Positions 8,418-18,235 are shown, counted from the first letter of the stretch. The stretch is DNA of 64,000 nucleotides from Micromonospora foliorum (GCF_022229015.1 NZ_JAKKFF010000328.1:1-64000), one strand, 5' to 3'. Numbers and translations: made by a program. Notes: generated by a model from the sequence alone, not told the origin.

Positions 8418-8743
8418 GCGTGCGGTGAGCAGCCCCGGCGAGGGCTGACCGGGTGGAGCAGGGTGGTTGTCTTCGTCCACGACGATGCCAGAGATCACGC
8501 GACGGTGCCCGGTCACGGGCTGTCCTCCTGTCGAAGTCCCCGATCGGATTCAACTGTGGTTGTCGTGGCCATCCGAGCATGCCGCTGACAGCGGTGCGCA
8601 GTCTTCTCTGAGAATGCCGAGTTGGACGCGACCAACGCGCATTCCAGGAGAACGGAACGGCCACTGCCAGCACTAGCCTCGGCAACGTCGGTATGCAACA
8701 CCGACCGGCCTCTTCGCCACCATCCAAGAATCGAGGACCAGCG
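8418..8743. other. Intergenic region with no gene seen
   Basis: A 326-nt stretch between the MerR gene and the SgcJ-like gene. I see no plausible coding frame; it presumably carries the promoter of the SgcJ-like gene. Confidence 0.4.
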
Positions 8744-9178
8744 ATGACCACCAGTTCCTCCGCACCGTTGGTGACTGGCATCTCCGGCGCCGATCAAGCG
8801 GCCATAGCGGCGGTACCCGGCCGCCTGGTCAAAGCGTGGGCGGCTCAGGACGCGCAGGCGTTCGCGGACATCTTCGTCGACGACGGGTCGATGTTGCTAC
8901 CGGGTGTCTACCGCCAGGGCAAGGACAACATTCGCGATTTCATGTCGACCGCGTTCGGCGGCCCCTTCAAGGGCACCCGGGTCACCGGCACGCCGGTGGA
9001 GATCAAGGCGCTGGCCCCGGGTGCGGTCGCGCTGATCACGGAGGGTGGTGTCATCCCGGCTGGCGAGACGACGCTGCCCGACCGGGCGGCGATCCGCGCG
9101 TCGTGGATTCTCGTCAACCACGACGGCGAGTGGCTGCTCGCCGTCTACCAGAACTGCCCGCGCGACCGCGTCGCCTGA
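8744..9178 (+). CDS. SgcJ/EcaC-family NTF2-like protein
   Basis: A 144-residue protein with the NTF2/SnoaL-like layout: an N-terminal helix with VPGRLVKAWAAQDAQAFADIFVDDGSMLLPG, then beta strands ending in ASWILVNHDGEWLLAVYQNC. This is the SgcJ/EcaC group named from the C-1027 enediyne cluster. Family members are small cavity proteins that bind or convert a hydrophobic ligand; SgcJ itself supports enediyne production by an unclear mechanism. ATG 8744 follows GAGGACC; an upstream in-frame ATG at 8693 lacks a site. It is monocistronic, with a strong terminator behind it. Confidence 0.75.
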   Translation: MTTSSSAPLVTGISGADQAAIAAVPGRLVKAWAAQDAQAFADIFVDDGSMLLPGVYRQGKDNIRDFMSTAFGGPFKGTRVTGTPVEIKALAPGAVALITEGGVIPAGETTLPDRAAIRASWILVNHDGEWLLAVYQNCPRDRVA

Positions 9179-9200
9179 CCCGACCGGCGCCACCGAACCG

Positions 9201-9237
9201 AACGACGCCGATGACTGCGAGAGTCATCGGCGTCGTT
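9201..9237. terminator. Strong bidirectional terminator
   Basis: A perfect 16-bp stem (AACGACGCCGATGACT and its complement) and a 5-nt loop GCGAG, between the convergent SgcJ-like and SCP2-like genes. Confidence 0.85.
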
Positions 9238-9248
9238 CTCGGTCCCGG

Positions 9249-9686
9249 TCAGCCTCGGGGCGGATCGAACAGGGTGGGGAACTTCGCGGTCAGGGCCAGG
9301 TCGCCCTTGGTCTTGAGGCGACCGCGCATCACCAGCGCCACCGCGTGGGCGTTGCCCGTGACGAGGTTGAGGAAGTCGACCCCACCCAGCGAGAGCGTGA
9401 GATCGGGGTGTCGACCATTGCCCGGTGTGCTGACGCAGGCGCCGTCGGCGATGACCATCTCGTAGACGTCGACGCCGCCGTCGGGCCGGTCGCCGATCCG
9501 CCAGTGGATCACGGCGGTGAGCGCGCCGGCACGATCGGCGCGGAAGACCTGGGGCATGTTGGTGAAGATCTCGTCGATGACGTCCGTCCGCCGCGGGCCG
9601 TGCATCAGCCGGCGCAGCTCGCCGTTGGGGGTCTGCTTGACGAACACCGCGAGCTCGCGCGGGCTCATCGTGGTGGGGTCGCTCAT
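9249..9686 (-). CDS. SCP2 sterol-binding-like protein
   Basis: A 145-residue protein of the SCP2 lipid-binding fold, recognised from AVIHWRIGDRPDGGVDVYEMVIADG, a DLTLSLGGVDFLNLVTG core and the closing LKTKGDLALTAKFPTLFDPP. Bacterial members bind acyl chains or other lipophilic ligands. It is transcribed toward the SgcJ-like gene and separated from it by a strong terminator. The cluster role is unknown. Confidence 0.7.
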   Translation of the reverse strand: MSDPTTMSPRELAVFVKQTPNGELRRLMHGPRRTDVIDEIFTNMPQVFRADRAGALTAVIHWRIGDRPDGGVDVYEMVIADGACVSTPGNGRHPDLTLSLGGVDFLNLVTGNAHAVALVMRGRLKTKGDLALTAKFPTLFDPPRG

Positions 9687-9697
9687 AGGGATTAGGT

Positions 9698-9711
9698 TGG
9701 CCGATCGGCCA
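9698..9711. promoter_or_regulatory. 14-bp perfect palindrome
   Basis: TGGCCGATCGGCCA lies 12 nt upstream of the SCP2-like start and 204 nt upstream of the divergent gene at 9916. Its place in a divergent promoter region suggests a repressor operator, but GC-rich palindromes also arise by chance. Confidence 0.3.
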
Positions 9712-9915
9712 CCGGACGGACATCTCCGAGAGTGCGTTCAGTGGCGGATCCGCGCAGGTCGCGCACGTAGCGAGACGACGACGCGGGGCTCACCGTCCAA
9801 TGATTGATCCGACCTGCTCCACAGGCGCGCACCGCGCACCAGCCGTCCGGCCGCGGGAACACCGGTGTCCCCTTCCGCGGCACGACACGAGCCCTGTAGC
9901 GGAAGGAAGAACCAC

Positions 9916-10719
9916 ATGTCAGCACAGCCCGATGTGTTCGCCGATCTGGTCAGCGAGGGCGACGCGTTCGACGCGCTGATCGCCGACCTGGACGACGCCG
10001 GTTGGCGCACCGAGACGCCCGCCGTCGGCTGGACGGTCGCCCACCAGGTGGCCCACCTCTCTGCGGTGTTTCGCCTGGCCGGGCTCTCGGCGTCCGACCC
10101 GGACACGTTCAGCCGGTTCCTCTCCTCCATGAGCGGCAGCTTCGAGTCCAACGTCGCCGCCGCGATGGCCCCGTACCTCGCCGCCCCACCGCCGGCGCTG
10201 TTCGCCAAGTGGCAGGAGGAGCGGTCGACCGCGGAGAAGGCGTTGGCGGCGCACGCGCCGACCGACATCGTGCCGTGGCTGGTCCGTCCGATGCCGGCCG
10301 CCATCCTGGCGGGCGCCGGCATGATGGAGCTGTTCGGCCACGGGCAGGACGTCGCCGACGCACTCGGCGTCGAGCGCCGGCACACCGACCGGATCCGGCA
10401 CCTGTGCGGGTTCGCCGCACGCACCTGGGACTTCGGTTACCTGGCCCGTGAGGAGGAGGTTCCGGACGTGGAGTTCGGCTACACCCTCACCGCCCCGTCC
10501 GGCGCCACGTGGACGTTCGGCCCGCCGGATGCGGACCAGCGGATCAGCGGCCCGGCGGTCGACTTCTGTCTGCTGGTGACCCGCCGGCGACACCGCGACG
10601 ACCTGCGGCTGAGCGCGGTCGGCCCGGACGCCGAGCACTGGCTGGACATCGCGCAGGCGTACCGGGGTCCGGCCGGATCGGGCCGCCAGCCCGGCCAGTT
10701 CGCCGCCGCGACGCGCTGA
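9916..10719 (+). CDS. DinB/maleylpyruvate-isomerase-like metal-binding protein (TIGR03084-like)
   Basis: A 267-residue protein with the DinB/MDMPI-like four-helix fold: WTVAHQVAHLSAVFRLAG near the N-terminus and MELFGHGQDVADALG near residue 140, which carry the metal-ligand histidines, then a C-terminal beta domain. Related actinobacterial proteins use mycothiol as co-substrate; whether this one does is unknown. ATG 9916 follows GGAAGGAAGA. The chorismate mutase gene starts 17 nt after its stop, suggesting a two-gene operon. Confidence 0.65.
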   Translation: MSAQPDVFADLVSEGDAFDALIADLDDAGWRTETPAVGWTVAHQVAHLSAVFRLAGLSASDPDTFSRFLSSMSGSFESNVAAAMAPYLAAPPPALFAKWQEERSTAEKALAAHAPTDIVPWLVRPMPAAILAGAGMMELFGHGQDVADALGVERRHTDRIRHLCGFAARTWDFGYLAREEEVPDVEFGYTLTAPSGATWTFGPPDADQRISGPAVDFCLLVTRRRHRDDLRLSAVGPDAEHWLDIAQAYRGPAGSGRQPGQFAAATR

Positions 10720-10735
10720 CAACGGGGGTACGACG

Positions 10736-11164
10736 ATGACGGCACCGACCCTGCGGGCCATCCGGGGCGCGATCCAGGTCGACCGGGACAGTCCGGACGT
10801 GGTCGGGGCCGGTACGCGGCTCCTGCTCGACGAGGTCGTCCGGCGCAACGAACTGGCGCCGGACGACCTCGTCAGCATCCTGTTCACCGCCACACCCGAC
10901 CTGGTGAGCTGTTTCCCGGCGGTCGCCGCGCGGCAGCTCGGCCTGCACGACGTACCCCTGTTGTGCGCCGCCGAGATCGACGTGCCCGGCGCGCTGCCCC
11001 GGGTCGTGCGGATGCTGGCCCACGTGCTGACCGCACGGCCGCGAGCGGCCGTGCGGCACGTCTATCTCGGGGGCGCCGAGGTGCTGCGCCCCGATCTGTC
11101 AGCGATGCAGCTCGCCGGCGTTCACGTCGAGACACTGCCCGGTGATGGCGCTGGCCAGGTCTGA
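10736..11164 (+). CDS. aroH: AroH-type chorismate mutase
   Basis: A 142-residue protein of the trimeric AroH class, recognised from RAIRGAIQVDRDSPD, LLDEVVRRNEL, ILFTATPDL, VPLLCAAEIDV, LPRVVRMLAHV and HVYLGGAEVLRPDL. It converts chorismate to prephenate and so commits flux to tyrosine/phenylalanine. A dedicated copy beside a tyrosine aminomutase implies local supply of tyrosine for the beta-tyrosine unit. Its 3' end overlaps the convergent SDR gene by 66 nt, an unusually long overlap of two well-supported genes. Confidence 0.88.
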   Translation: MTAPTLRAIRGAIQVDRDSPDVVGAGTRLLLDEVVRRNELAPDDLVSILFTATPDLVSCFPAVAARQLGLHDVPLLCAAEIDVPGALPRVVRMLAHVLTARPRAAVRHVYLGGAEVLRPDLSAMQLAGVHVETLPGDGAGQV

Positions 11165-11872
11165 CGCGAGGAAGACGACGGCGTTGGCCACCTCGTCCGC
11201 CTCGGGCAGGCGACGCAGGTCGAGGCTCGCCGCCGTCTCGTCGTAGACCTGCTTCTCGGTGATGCCGCGCTCCTGGGCCAGGTAGGCGAAGTAGCCGCGG
11301 AGCCCGTCGGACCAGACGTAGTTGGGCATCACCGTGTTCACCCGCACGCCTGCTGGGCCCAGCTCGGTCGAGAGGCTCTGCGCCAGCGCGAGCAGACCGG
11401 ACTTCGACATCCGGTAGGCGCCGAATGTCGGCTTCGACTGCCGTACCACCATCGCATTGATCATGACGATGGCGCCGTTGTGCTCGGTCAGCGTCGGGGC
11501 CAGCCGTTGGGTGATCCGTAGCGCCCCGAACACGTCGGTCTCCAGGCTCGCCCGTACGGCGTCGACGTCGATCGCGGTGAGTTCGGCGAAGGCCGGCACC
11601 GCGAACGCGTTGTACACCAACACGTCCACCCGCCCGAACGCCTCCAGCGCCGAGTCGGCCAGGGCGGCGACCGCCGCGTCGTCGGTCAGGTCGGTCGGCG
11701 CCGCGAGCGCCCGCCGGCCGAGCTGTTCGACCTCCTTGGCGACCTCGGCGAGGACCGACTCGTTACGTGCGGCCAGTACGACGTCGGCACCGGCCCGGGC
11801 ACAGCCGAGCGCGATCGCCCGTCCGAGCCCCGGCCCCACACCGGCGACCACGGCGACTTTGTCCTGCAACAT
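11099..11872 (-). CDS. Short-chain dehydrogenase/reductase, catalytic Ser replaced by Ala
   Basis: A 257-residue SDR with cofactor motif GVGPGLG (residues 11-17) and catalytic pair Y153/K157 (GAYRMSK). The residue 13 before the tyrosine, normally the catalytic serine, is A140, and the NNAG motif reads YNAF. It may be a weak or specialised oxidoreductase. It starts 10 nt after the hydroxylase gene and is the last gene of the long minus-strand operon, so it probably acts on the aminoacyl or core intermediate. Substrate unknown. Confidence 0.75.
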   Translation of the reverse strand: MLQDKVAVVAGVGPGLGRAIALGCARAGADVVLAARNESVLAEVAKEVEQLGRRALAAPTDLTDDAAVAALADSALEAFGRVDVLVYNAFAVPAFAELTAIDVDAVRASLETDVFGALRITQRLAPTLTEHNGAIVMINAMVVRQSKPTFGAYRMSKSGLLALAQSLSTELGPAGVRVNTVMPNYVWSDGLRGYFAYLAQERGITEKQVYDETAASLDLRRLPEADEVANAVVFLASDLASAITGQCLDVNAGELHR

Positions 11873-11881
11873 CAGCGCTCC

Positions 11882-13414
11882 TCACGTCGAGAGATCGTTG
11901 CGCGCCCACCGCAGGTGATCGAAGGACGCGAGGTCCGGCACGGTCCAGCCGTCGATGTCGTACTCGCTCATGCATTCGTCGACGAACCGCTTGTAGCCGT
12001 CTATCTGCCCCGAGGCGAGTTGCGCGAAGTACATCTCCACCCGGGTGTTCTCGTGGTTGCCGGAGTAGTTGCGCTCGTAGAGCTCGTGCCGGCCGCCGAA
12101 CTCGGTGCCGACCGCGTCCCACAGCAGCTTCATCAGCTTCACCCGCTCCATCGCGGTGCTGCCGTCGGAGCCCCGCATGTACTGGTCCAGGTATCCGCGG
12201 ATCGCCGGGTTCTTGAAGTCCTCGGCACTGGAGTTGAGGTAGATGAGTCCGCTGGCCACGTCCTGCATGATGATCTCGCGGACCCGGGGATAACCCACCT
12301 GCATGAACCACCGGTACGCCTGCCCGTACTCCGGGTTCGGCAGCACCGCCCCGTTCTTCCACGGCACCGGGTTACGGGCGGCGGCGTCGGACAGCCCCCA
12401 GAAGAGATTGCGCCAGGCCAGCACCTCACCCAGACGGCTCTGCACCCCCCGGAAGTCCTTCGTACCGGTCAGGTCCAACGCCTTGGCCAGCAGGCCGGCG
12501 ATGAATTCGAGTTTCACCGCCAGCCGGGTCATGCCGTGGAACGTGAACCGCTCGGTGAACCCCGAGCGCCCGCCGAACATCTGCACCTTGCCAAGGTCGC
12601 CGTAGACGAACACGTTCTCCCACGGAATCTCGACCTTGTCCAGGATGAGCACCGTGTCGTTCTCGTCCAGCCGTGACGACAGTGGATAGTCGAACGGGCT
12701 GCCCATCACCGCGGCCGTCGCGGCGTAGGAAGGCCGGCAGATCAGCTTCATCCCGCGAGCGCCCATCGGCACCGTGGCGATCAGCGCGAACTCCCGCCGT
12801 TTGACCGGCATCCCGTGGTGCGAGATGAAGTTGAAGTGGGTCAGCGCGGACCCGGTCGCGACGACCTTCGCGCCGCTGACGATCAGGCCGGAGTCGGTCT
12901 CCCGCTCGACGTGGACGAACACGTCGCGTACCTCGTCGGGCGGCCGGTTGCGGTCGACCGGGGGGTGCACGACCGCGTGGTTCCAGAACTGCACCTGCTC
13001 CTGGGAGCGGCGGTACCAGGTCCGGGCGTTGTCCGCGTACTCGCCGTAGAAGTCGGCGTTCGCGCCGAGGGTGCCGAGGAAGGAGGCCTTGTAGTCCGGG
13101 CTGCGCCCCATCCAGCCGTAGCTCATCCGGGCCCACGCCGCGATGGCCTGCTGGTCGGCGACCAGGTCCTCGGCGCTGTGCGGCGTGGTGAAGAACCGGT
13201 GGGTGAAGCCCGTGCCGCCGCTGTCCACCGGTGCGGTGAGCACCGGTGCGGTGGCCGGGTCGTGGAGCGAGTCGTAGAGCCGCGCGGTCATGCGTACCGC
13301 GTTGGCGAACGCCGGATGCGTCGTGACGTCCTTGACCCGGTCGCCGTAGAGGTAGATCTCGCGATCGTCACGCAGGCTTTCGATGTACTCCGCGCCGGTG
13401 TAGGGCCTGGTCAC
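11882..13414 (-). CDS. HpaB/SgcC-type flavin-dependent phenol hydroxylase
   Basis: A 510-residue two-component FADH2-dependent monooxygenase of the 4-hydroxyphenylacetate 3-hydroxylase family (start [76 protein letters not shown]). In C-1027, SgcC hydroxylates the ring of carrier-bound beta-tyrosine. The same role fits here because the gene overlaps the aminomutase by 4 nt (GTGA) in one operon with the NRPS. A flavin reductase (HpaC-type) is not seen in the window and must come from elsewhere. Confidence 0.85.
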   Translation of the reverse strand: MTRPYTGAEYIESLRDDREIYLYGDRVKDVTTHPAFANAVRMTARLYDSLHDPATAPVLTAPVDSGGTGFTHRFFTTPHSAEDLVADQQAIAAWARMSYGWMGRSPDYKASFLGTLGANADFYGEYADNARTWYRRSQEQVQFWNHAVVHPPVDRNRPPDEVRDVFVHVERETDSGLIVSGAKVVATGSALTHFNFISHHGMPVKRREFALIATVPMGARGMKLICRPSYAATAAVMGSPFDYPLSSRLDENDTVLILDKVEIPWENVFVYGDLGKVQMFGGRSGFTERFTFHGMTRLAVKLEFIAGLLAKALDLTGTKDFRGVQSRLGEVLAWRNLFWGLSDAAARNPVPWKNGAVLPNPEYGQAYRWFMQVGYPRVREIIMQDVASGLIYLNSSAEDFKNPAIRGYLDQYMRGSDGSTAMERVKLMKLLWDAVGTEFGGRHELYERNYSGNHENTRVEMYFAQLASGQIDGYKRFVDECMSEYDIDGWTVPDLASFDHLRWARNDLST

Positions 13415-15015
13415 CGAAGGTCGCTCTGCTGAGCGCTCGCGGCCGCGGCGGCGAACTCGCCGCGGGACAGGGCGGCGGTGATGGTCTCCAGGTCGTCGGC
13501 CATGTAGCGGTCGCGGTCGAGCGTCGGCACCATCGACCGGACGTGGTCGTAGGTGGCCTTGGCGACCGGGCTCAGGTCGCCGTACCGCTTGGAGATGTCG
13601 ACGGCCTGCGCCGCGGCCAGGTACTCCAGGGCCAGGATCGTGTCGTTGTTGCGCAGCACCCGGCGGGCGTTGCGGGTGGAGATCAGCCCCATGCTGACCA
13701 CGTCCTGGTTGTCGCCGTTGGACGGGACGCTCTGCGTGCTCGCCGGCCCGATGGTGCGGTTCTCGGCGATCAGGGCGGTCGCCGGGTACTGGGCGCCGGC
13801 GAAGCCGCTGTTCAGGCCCGGATCACCGGTGACCAGGAACTCCGGCAGGCCATAGCTCAGGTGCCGGTTGAGCAGGCGGTTGGACTGCCGCTCGGAGAGC
13901 ACGCCGAGCTGGGTCAGCGCGATCGTGAGGAAGTCCATGACGAACGCGACCGGCTGTCCGTGGAAGTTGGCGCCGTGGAAGATCTCCTCGCCCTCGAAGA
14001 ACAGCGGGTTGTCGTTCGCCGAGTTCAGCTCGATGCCGATCTTGTTGATCGCGTGGTAGAGCGTGTCCCGCACGGAGCCCAGGATCTGCGGGATGGCCCG
14101 CAGCGAGTACGCCTTCTGCAGGTAGACCTTCGTCCGCGTGACGTCCTTGCCGGACTCCTTGCCGGCGGCCACCTCCTTGCGCAGCTCGCTGTGCTCCACT
14201 GTCGACAGGCTACCGCGCATCAGCGCCCGCAGATTGGCCGCCGTGTCGATCTGCCCCTGATGCGGTCGCGCGATGTCGTGCCCCTCGGGCTGGAACGGGC
14301 TCATCGAGCCCCGCAGCGCCTCGATCACCAGGGCGGTGACGATCTCCGCCTGGCGTACCTGCGTCATGGCCCGGTCGGCCACGAGCGCGCCGACACCGGT
14401 CATCGCCGACGTGCCGTTGATCAGGGCGAGCCCCTCCTTGAAACGCAGCTCCAACGGCTCGATGCCGTGCTTGCGCAACACCTGACCGGTGGGCACTTTG
14501 CCGGTGCCGTCGAGCACGTAGCCCTCACCGATCACCGTGGACGCGATGTGCGACAGCGGCGCGAGGTCACCGCTCGCGCCGAGCGAACCGATCTCCGGGA
14601 TGGCCGGGGTGATGCCCAGGTTGAGGTAGAGCGCGAGCCGCTCCAGCAACTCGGGGCGTACCGCGGAGTGGCCCTTGGCCAGCGCGTTGAGCCGGGCGGT
14701 CACGATCGCCCGCGACTCGTCCCGGGCGAACAGCGGGCCGACGCCGGCGCTGTGGCTCCGCACCAGGTTGGTCTGGAGTTCGACCTCCTTGGAGGGGTCG
14801 ACCAGCATGTAGATCATCTCGCCGTACCCGGTGGTCACCCCGTACACCGGGATGTCCTGACGCACGATGTCCTCGAACATCGCGCGGCTCTTGCCCGCTC
14901 GTGCGAGCGCCGACGGCGACACCTCGCAGGCGGTGTCGTCCTCGGCGATCCGGCGAAGGCCCGGAATGTCGAGAGTGTCGCCGTCCAGCACGACAATGTT
15001 CTCGTTCGTTGTCAC
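13411..15015 (-). CDS. MIO-dependent tyrosine 2,3-aminomutase (SgcC4-like)
   Basis: A 534-residue member of the HAL/PAL family. The self-forming MIO triad ASG is at residues 147-149 in [14 protein letters not shown], and the catalytic tyrosine Y58 sits in [14 protein letters not shown], the block typical of SgcC4-like aminomutases. It converts L-tyrosine to beta-tyrosine. As I recall SgcC4, similarity runs over the full length. GTG 15015 is chosen because GAGG at 15024-15027 lies 8 nt before it; a GTG at 15024 lacks such a site. The gene follows the NRPS by 13 nt and overlaps the hydroxylase gene. This is the firmest marker of the pathway. Confidence 0.92.
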   Translation of the reverse strand: MTTNENIVVLDGDTLDIPGLRRIAEDDTACEVSPSALARAGKSRAMFEDIVRQDIPVYGVTTGYGEMIYMLVDPSKEVELQTNLVRSHSAGVGPLFARDESRAIVTARLNALAKGHSAVRPELLERLALYLNLGITPAIPEIGSLGASGDLAPLSHIASTVIGEGYVLDGTGKVPTGQVLRKHGIEPLELRFKEGLALINGTSAMTGVGALVADRAMTQVRQAEIVTALVIEALRGSMSPFQPEGHDIARPHQGQIDTAANLRALMRGSLSTVEHSELRKEVAAGKESGKDVTRTKVYLQKAYSLRAIPQILGSVRDTLYHAINKIGIELNSANDNPLFFEGEEIFHGANFHGQPVAFVMDFLTIALTQLGVLSERQSNRLLNRHLSYGLPEFLVTGDPGLNSGFAGAQYPATALIAENRTIGPASTQSVPSNGDNQDVVSMGLISTRNARRVLRNNDTILALEYLAAAQAVDISKRYGDLSPVAKATYDHVRSMVPTLDRDRYMADDLETITAALSRGEFAAAAASAQQSDLR

Positions 15016-15028
15016 TGTCCTCACCTCA

Positions 15029-18000
15029 TCACAGCCGTGGTGCCAGGTCGGGTCTGGTGGGCTCGCCCGGATGGGCGACGCCCGGTGCCTGCCGTCGTGG
15101 TCCGTCCTCGTCGCCGGCGACGCTGACAGCGTTGGCGAGGGTGCGGAGCGACGGGTTGGCGTAGAAGTCGCGGATCGGCACGTGTACGCCGAACCGTTCT
15201 GAGACGCGGTGGAGCAGAGCCGGGATTAGCGCGGAGCGTCCGCCGGCCGTGAAGAAGCTGTCGTCGAGGCCCGGTACGCCCGCGTCGACCACCTCGGCCC
15301 ACAGGGCGGCGAGGGTCTGCTCGGTGTCGGTCAGTGGCGCCGGCGTCGCAGCCCTCACCGAGCGCGCCAGCTCGGGCAGCCGCCGCCGGTCGACCTTTCC
15401 CCCGATGTTGCGGGGAAGCCGGCCGTCGACGGTACGGAACACGAGGGGGATCACCTTGCCGAGCCGCTGGCGCAGGTGGGCCCGCCACACCTCGGGCGAG
15501 CCCTCCCCAGCTCGGATCGGCACGACGTACGCGTCGAGGCGGTTGACCAGCCCGTCCGGTCCATGGACCGCGACCACGCCGCACTCGCGTACCGAGGCGT
15601 GCGTCTGCAGCGCGGCCTCGACGTCGCCCAGTTCGAGGCGCACGCCGTACACCTTGATCTGGAAATCCTCGCGGCCCCGGTATTCCAGGGCGCCGTCGAA
15701 GCGCCAACGGCCCAGATCACCTGTGCGGTAGGTGCGGATGTCGGACTGTCCACCGACCGGGGCGAACGCCGTGGACGGATCGACCGCGCCGAGATAGCCG
15801 GTCGCCACGAAGGGACTGCGGATGACGATGGCCCCTGTGACGCCCTGCGGGCAGGGTCGCTCGTCGGCGTCGAGAACGAGCACCTGCCGGCCGGGAATCG
15901 CCCGTCCGATCGGCGTCGAACCATCCACCGGTCGGTCGATCGGCTGCCAGGTGGCCGCGATCGTCTCGGTCGGCCCGTAGAGATTCGCCAGGCGCACGTC
16001 GGGCAGGCTGCCGTGCAACCGGTTGACCAGCTCGCCCGGCAGCGCCTCACCCATCAGCAGCAGGTGCCGCAGCGCGCGCAGGGGCCGGTCCGCGCGGCTC
16101 GTGACCACCCGCAGCAGTTCGCGGGCGAAACTCGGCACGGTCTGCAGGTGGGTGATCTCCCGGTTGGCCATCCAGTCGACGAGCTTCTCGCCGTGGATCC
16201 GGATGTCCGGCGCGGGCAGGCACAGCGTGCCGCCGCTGGTCAGGGTGGCGAACACCTCGCACAGGGCGGGGTCGTGGTCGGGCGCCACCCACTGCGCTAC
16301 CCGGGCGCCGTCGCCCATCTCGAACCGCGTGCCGAGCCAGGTGACGAACTGGCCGAACGCCGAGTGCGGCTGGGCGATGCCCTTGGGCCGTCCGGTCGAT
16401 CCGGAGGTGTAGGCGACGTAGGCGACCGCGCCGGCGTCGACCGTCGGCAGCGCCCCGACCCCGGTCAGGGTCGCCACGTCGTGCACGGCGATGTCGAGTT
16501 CGATGCGGGCCCAGCGGGCCAGCTCGTCGTCGTCCGGGTCACCGGCGACCAGCAGACACGCGGGACGCAGGTCGGCGAGCACGGCACGACCGCGATCACC
16601 CACGTCCCCGGTGCCGAACCAGCACAGGTGTCCGCCGGCGGCGAGCACCCCGAGCAACGCCGCGGTCTGCTCCGGCCCGGACGGGAGCCGCACCACCACC
16701 GGCCGTCCGCCCGCACCCCGCGCGAGCAGGGCGGCGGCGATCTCCCGGGCCCGCAACCACAGCCCGGCGTACGTGAGACCGCCGCTGTCGGTGAGCACCG
16801 CCAGGCGCTCCGGGTGGGTGTCGACGATCCGTCGCACCAGTTCGTGCACCGGCACGTCGACCGGTGGCCCGTCGGCGATCCGGTCGTCGCCGCCCAGCTC
16901 TTCGGCGGCGGGGGTCGGCTGGTCCATCGGCAGGGCGGTCGCCGACGTGTCCGGCGTGGCGACCCCGGCGGCGAGGACGGTCAGGACCTGGTTGGCGATC
17001 CGTTCGACGGATTCGTCGTCGAACAGCTCGGCGCGGTAGGCGAGGGTGCCGATCGTCGCCGGCCGGGTCGCCACCCGCAGTTCCAGGTCGGCAATCGTCG
17101 CCGGCGGGTCGATGTCCTGCCGGGTCGCCGTGGTGTGCGCCAGGCGCAGGGTGGAGTGCTCCTCGGCTACCTCGTCGACCAGCACGTTGACCAGCGGGAT
17201 CGTGCGCGGGTCCCGGGGTGCGCCGAGCAGTTCGACGAGCCGGCCGAACGGCAGGTGCCGCTGGTCGGACAGCGCGTCGAGACGGCCGGCGACCTGGTCG
17301 ACAAGCTCCCGGAAGGTCGGCGCGCCGGTCAGGTCGACATCGACAAGGGCGAGGTTCTCGAACGGCCCGACCAGCCCGGCCGGCGTGGTCGCGAGCCGGG
17401 TGCCGACCCGGGTGCCGACCGCGATCCGGCGCTCCCCGCTGTAGCGCGCCAGCACCACCTCCAGGGCGGCAAGCACGACCGCCAGCGGAACCGTGCCGGC
17501 GTCGAGCGCGAGCCGGTTCACGTCGGTGGCCAGCTCGACGCCCCAGTCGAAGTGGTGCACGCCGGCCCGCCAGTCGACGTCGGCACCCCGGTACCGGTCG
17601 GTGGGCAGCTCGACCGGCGCCGGCGGGAGGGACTCCCGCCACCATTTCTCGGCCCGTCGGGCGGCGGCCTCGACGGCGCGTGCGGCGCGCGCGTGCTCGG
17701 AGAACCGCGGTGCGGCGTCCGTGCCGACCGGGCGCGCCGGTGTGCCGCCCAGAGCCGCGGCGTAGTGCCGACCCAGCTCGTCGATCAGGGTCGACATCGA
17801 GGGCTCGTCCGCGACGATCTGGTGTACGACGAGCACCAGGCAGTGCCGCAGCGGGGCCAGCCGGGCCACCGCGAGCCGGGCCAGTGGGCCCCGGTCGAGG
17901 AGGAACGGGGCCGCCACCTCGGCGGCGAGGAACGCCTCGACCGTGGGATGGCCCTGGCGTCCGCCGGTCGAGCAGTCCACCACGGACATCGCGGCGGGCA

Positions 18001-18235
18001 GGCTCTCGTCGAACACGGCGTGGCCGGATTCGGTGAAGCGGAGGCGCAGGGCCTCGTGCCGGTCGACAAGCGTCGTCCAGGCCGTCCGCAGCGCGGCGAC
18101 CTCCAGGGGACCGGCGATCCGGTACGCCCGGTAGCGGTGCAGAGCTGGGGACCGGGGTGTCAGACGATCGAGGAACCAGAGGCCGTCCTGCGCCGCGGAG
18201 GTAGGAAGCACGTTCGTCGTGTCGTGAATGGACAT
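15029..18235 (-). CDS. NRPS module C-A-PCP, predicted beta-tyrosine activating
   Basis: A 1068-residue protein. The condensation domain (about 1-430) has HQxxxDE at 138-144 instead of HHxxxDG, so its catalytic second histidine is Gln. The adenylation domain (about 450-930) has YTSGSTGRPKG, NLYGPTETIA, YRTGDLG and the A10 lysine in PRNIGGK. The PCP has GGRS with phosphopantetheine serine S1001. Threading the A domain on GrsA by eye gives the code D-P-C-Q-L-M-L-A-A-K; I recall SgcC1/MdpC1-type beta-tyrosine codes also starting DP-Q. It probably loads beta-tyrosine for ring hydroxylation. There is no epimerase or thioesterase. Confidence 0.88.
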   Translation of the reverse strand: MSIHDTTNVLPTSAAQDGLWFLDRLTPRSPALHRYRAYRIAGPLEVAALRTAWTTLVDRHEALRLRFTESGHAVFDESLPAAMSVVDCSTGGRQGHPTVEAFLAAEVAAPFLLDRGPLARLAVARLAPLRHCLVLVVHQIVADEPSMSTLIDELGRHYAAALGGTPARPVGTDAAPRFSEHARAARAVEAAARRAEKWWRESLPPAPVELPTDRYRGADVDWRAGVHHFDWGVELATDVNRLALDAGTVPLAVVLAALEVVLARYSGERRIAVGTRVGTRLATTPAGLVGPFENLALVDVDLTGAPTFRELVDQVAGRLDALSDQRHLPFGRLVELLGAPRDPRTIPLVNVLVDEVAEEHSTLRLAHTTATRQDIDPPATIADLELRVATRPATIGTLAYRAELFDDESVERIANQVLTVLAAGVATPDTSATALPMDQPTPAAEELGGDDRIADGPPVDVPVHELVRRIVDTHPERLAVLTDSGGLTYAGLWLRAREIAAALLARGAGGRPVVVRLPSGPEQTAALLGVLAAGGHLCWFGTGDVGDRGRAVLADLRPACLLVAGDPDDDELARWARIELDIAVHDVATLTGVGALPTVDAGAVAYVAYTSGSTGRPKGIAQPHSAFGQFVTWLGTRFEMGDGARVAQWVAPDHDPALCEVFATLTSGGTLCLPAPDIRIHGEKLVDWMANREITHLQTVPSFARELLRVVTSRADRPLRALRHLLLMGEALPGELVNRLHGSLPDVRLANLYGPTETIAATWQPIDRPVDGSTPIGRAIPGRQVLVLDADERPCPQGVTGAIVIRSPFVATGYLGAVDPSTAFAPVGGQSDIRTYRTGDLGRWRFDGALEYRGREDFQIKVYGVRLELGDVEAALQTHASVRECGVVAVHGPDGLVNRLDAYVVPIRAGEGSPEVWRAHLRQRLGKVIPLVFRTVDGRLPRNIGGKVDRRRLPELARSVRAATPAPLTDTEQTLAALWAEVVDAGVPGLDDSFFTAGGRSALIPALLHRVSERFGVHVPIRDFYANPSLRTLANAVSVAGDEDGPRRQAPGVAHPGEPTRPDLAPRL

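Noticed and set aside
13411-15015. Histidine or phenylalanine ammonia-lyase of primary metabolism
   Set aside because: The GYGEMIY block, near full-length resemblance to SgcC4 and the operon with an NRPS and phenol hydroxylase favour tyrosine aminomutase.
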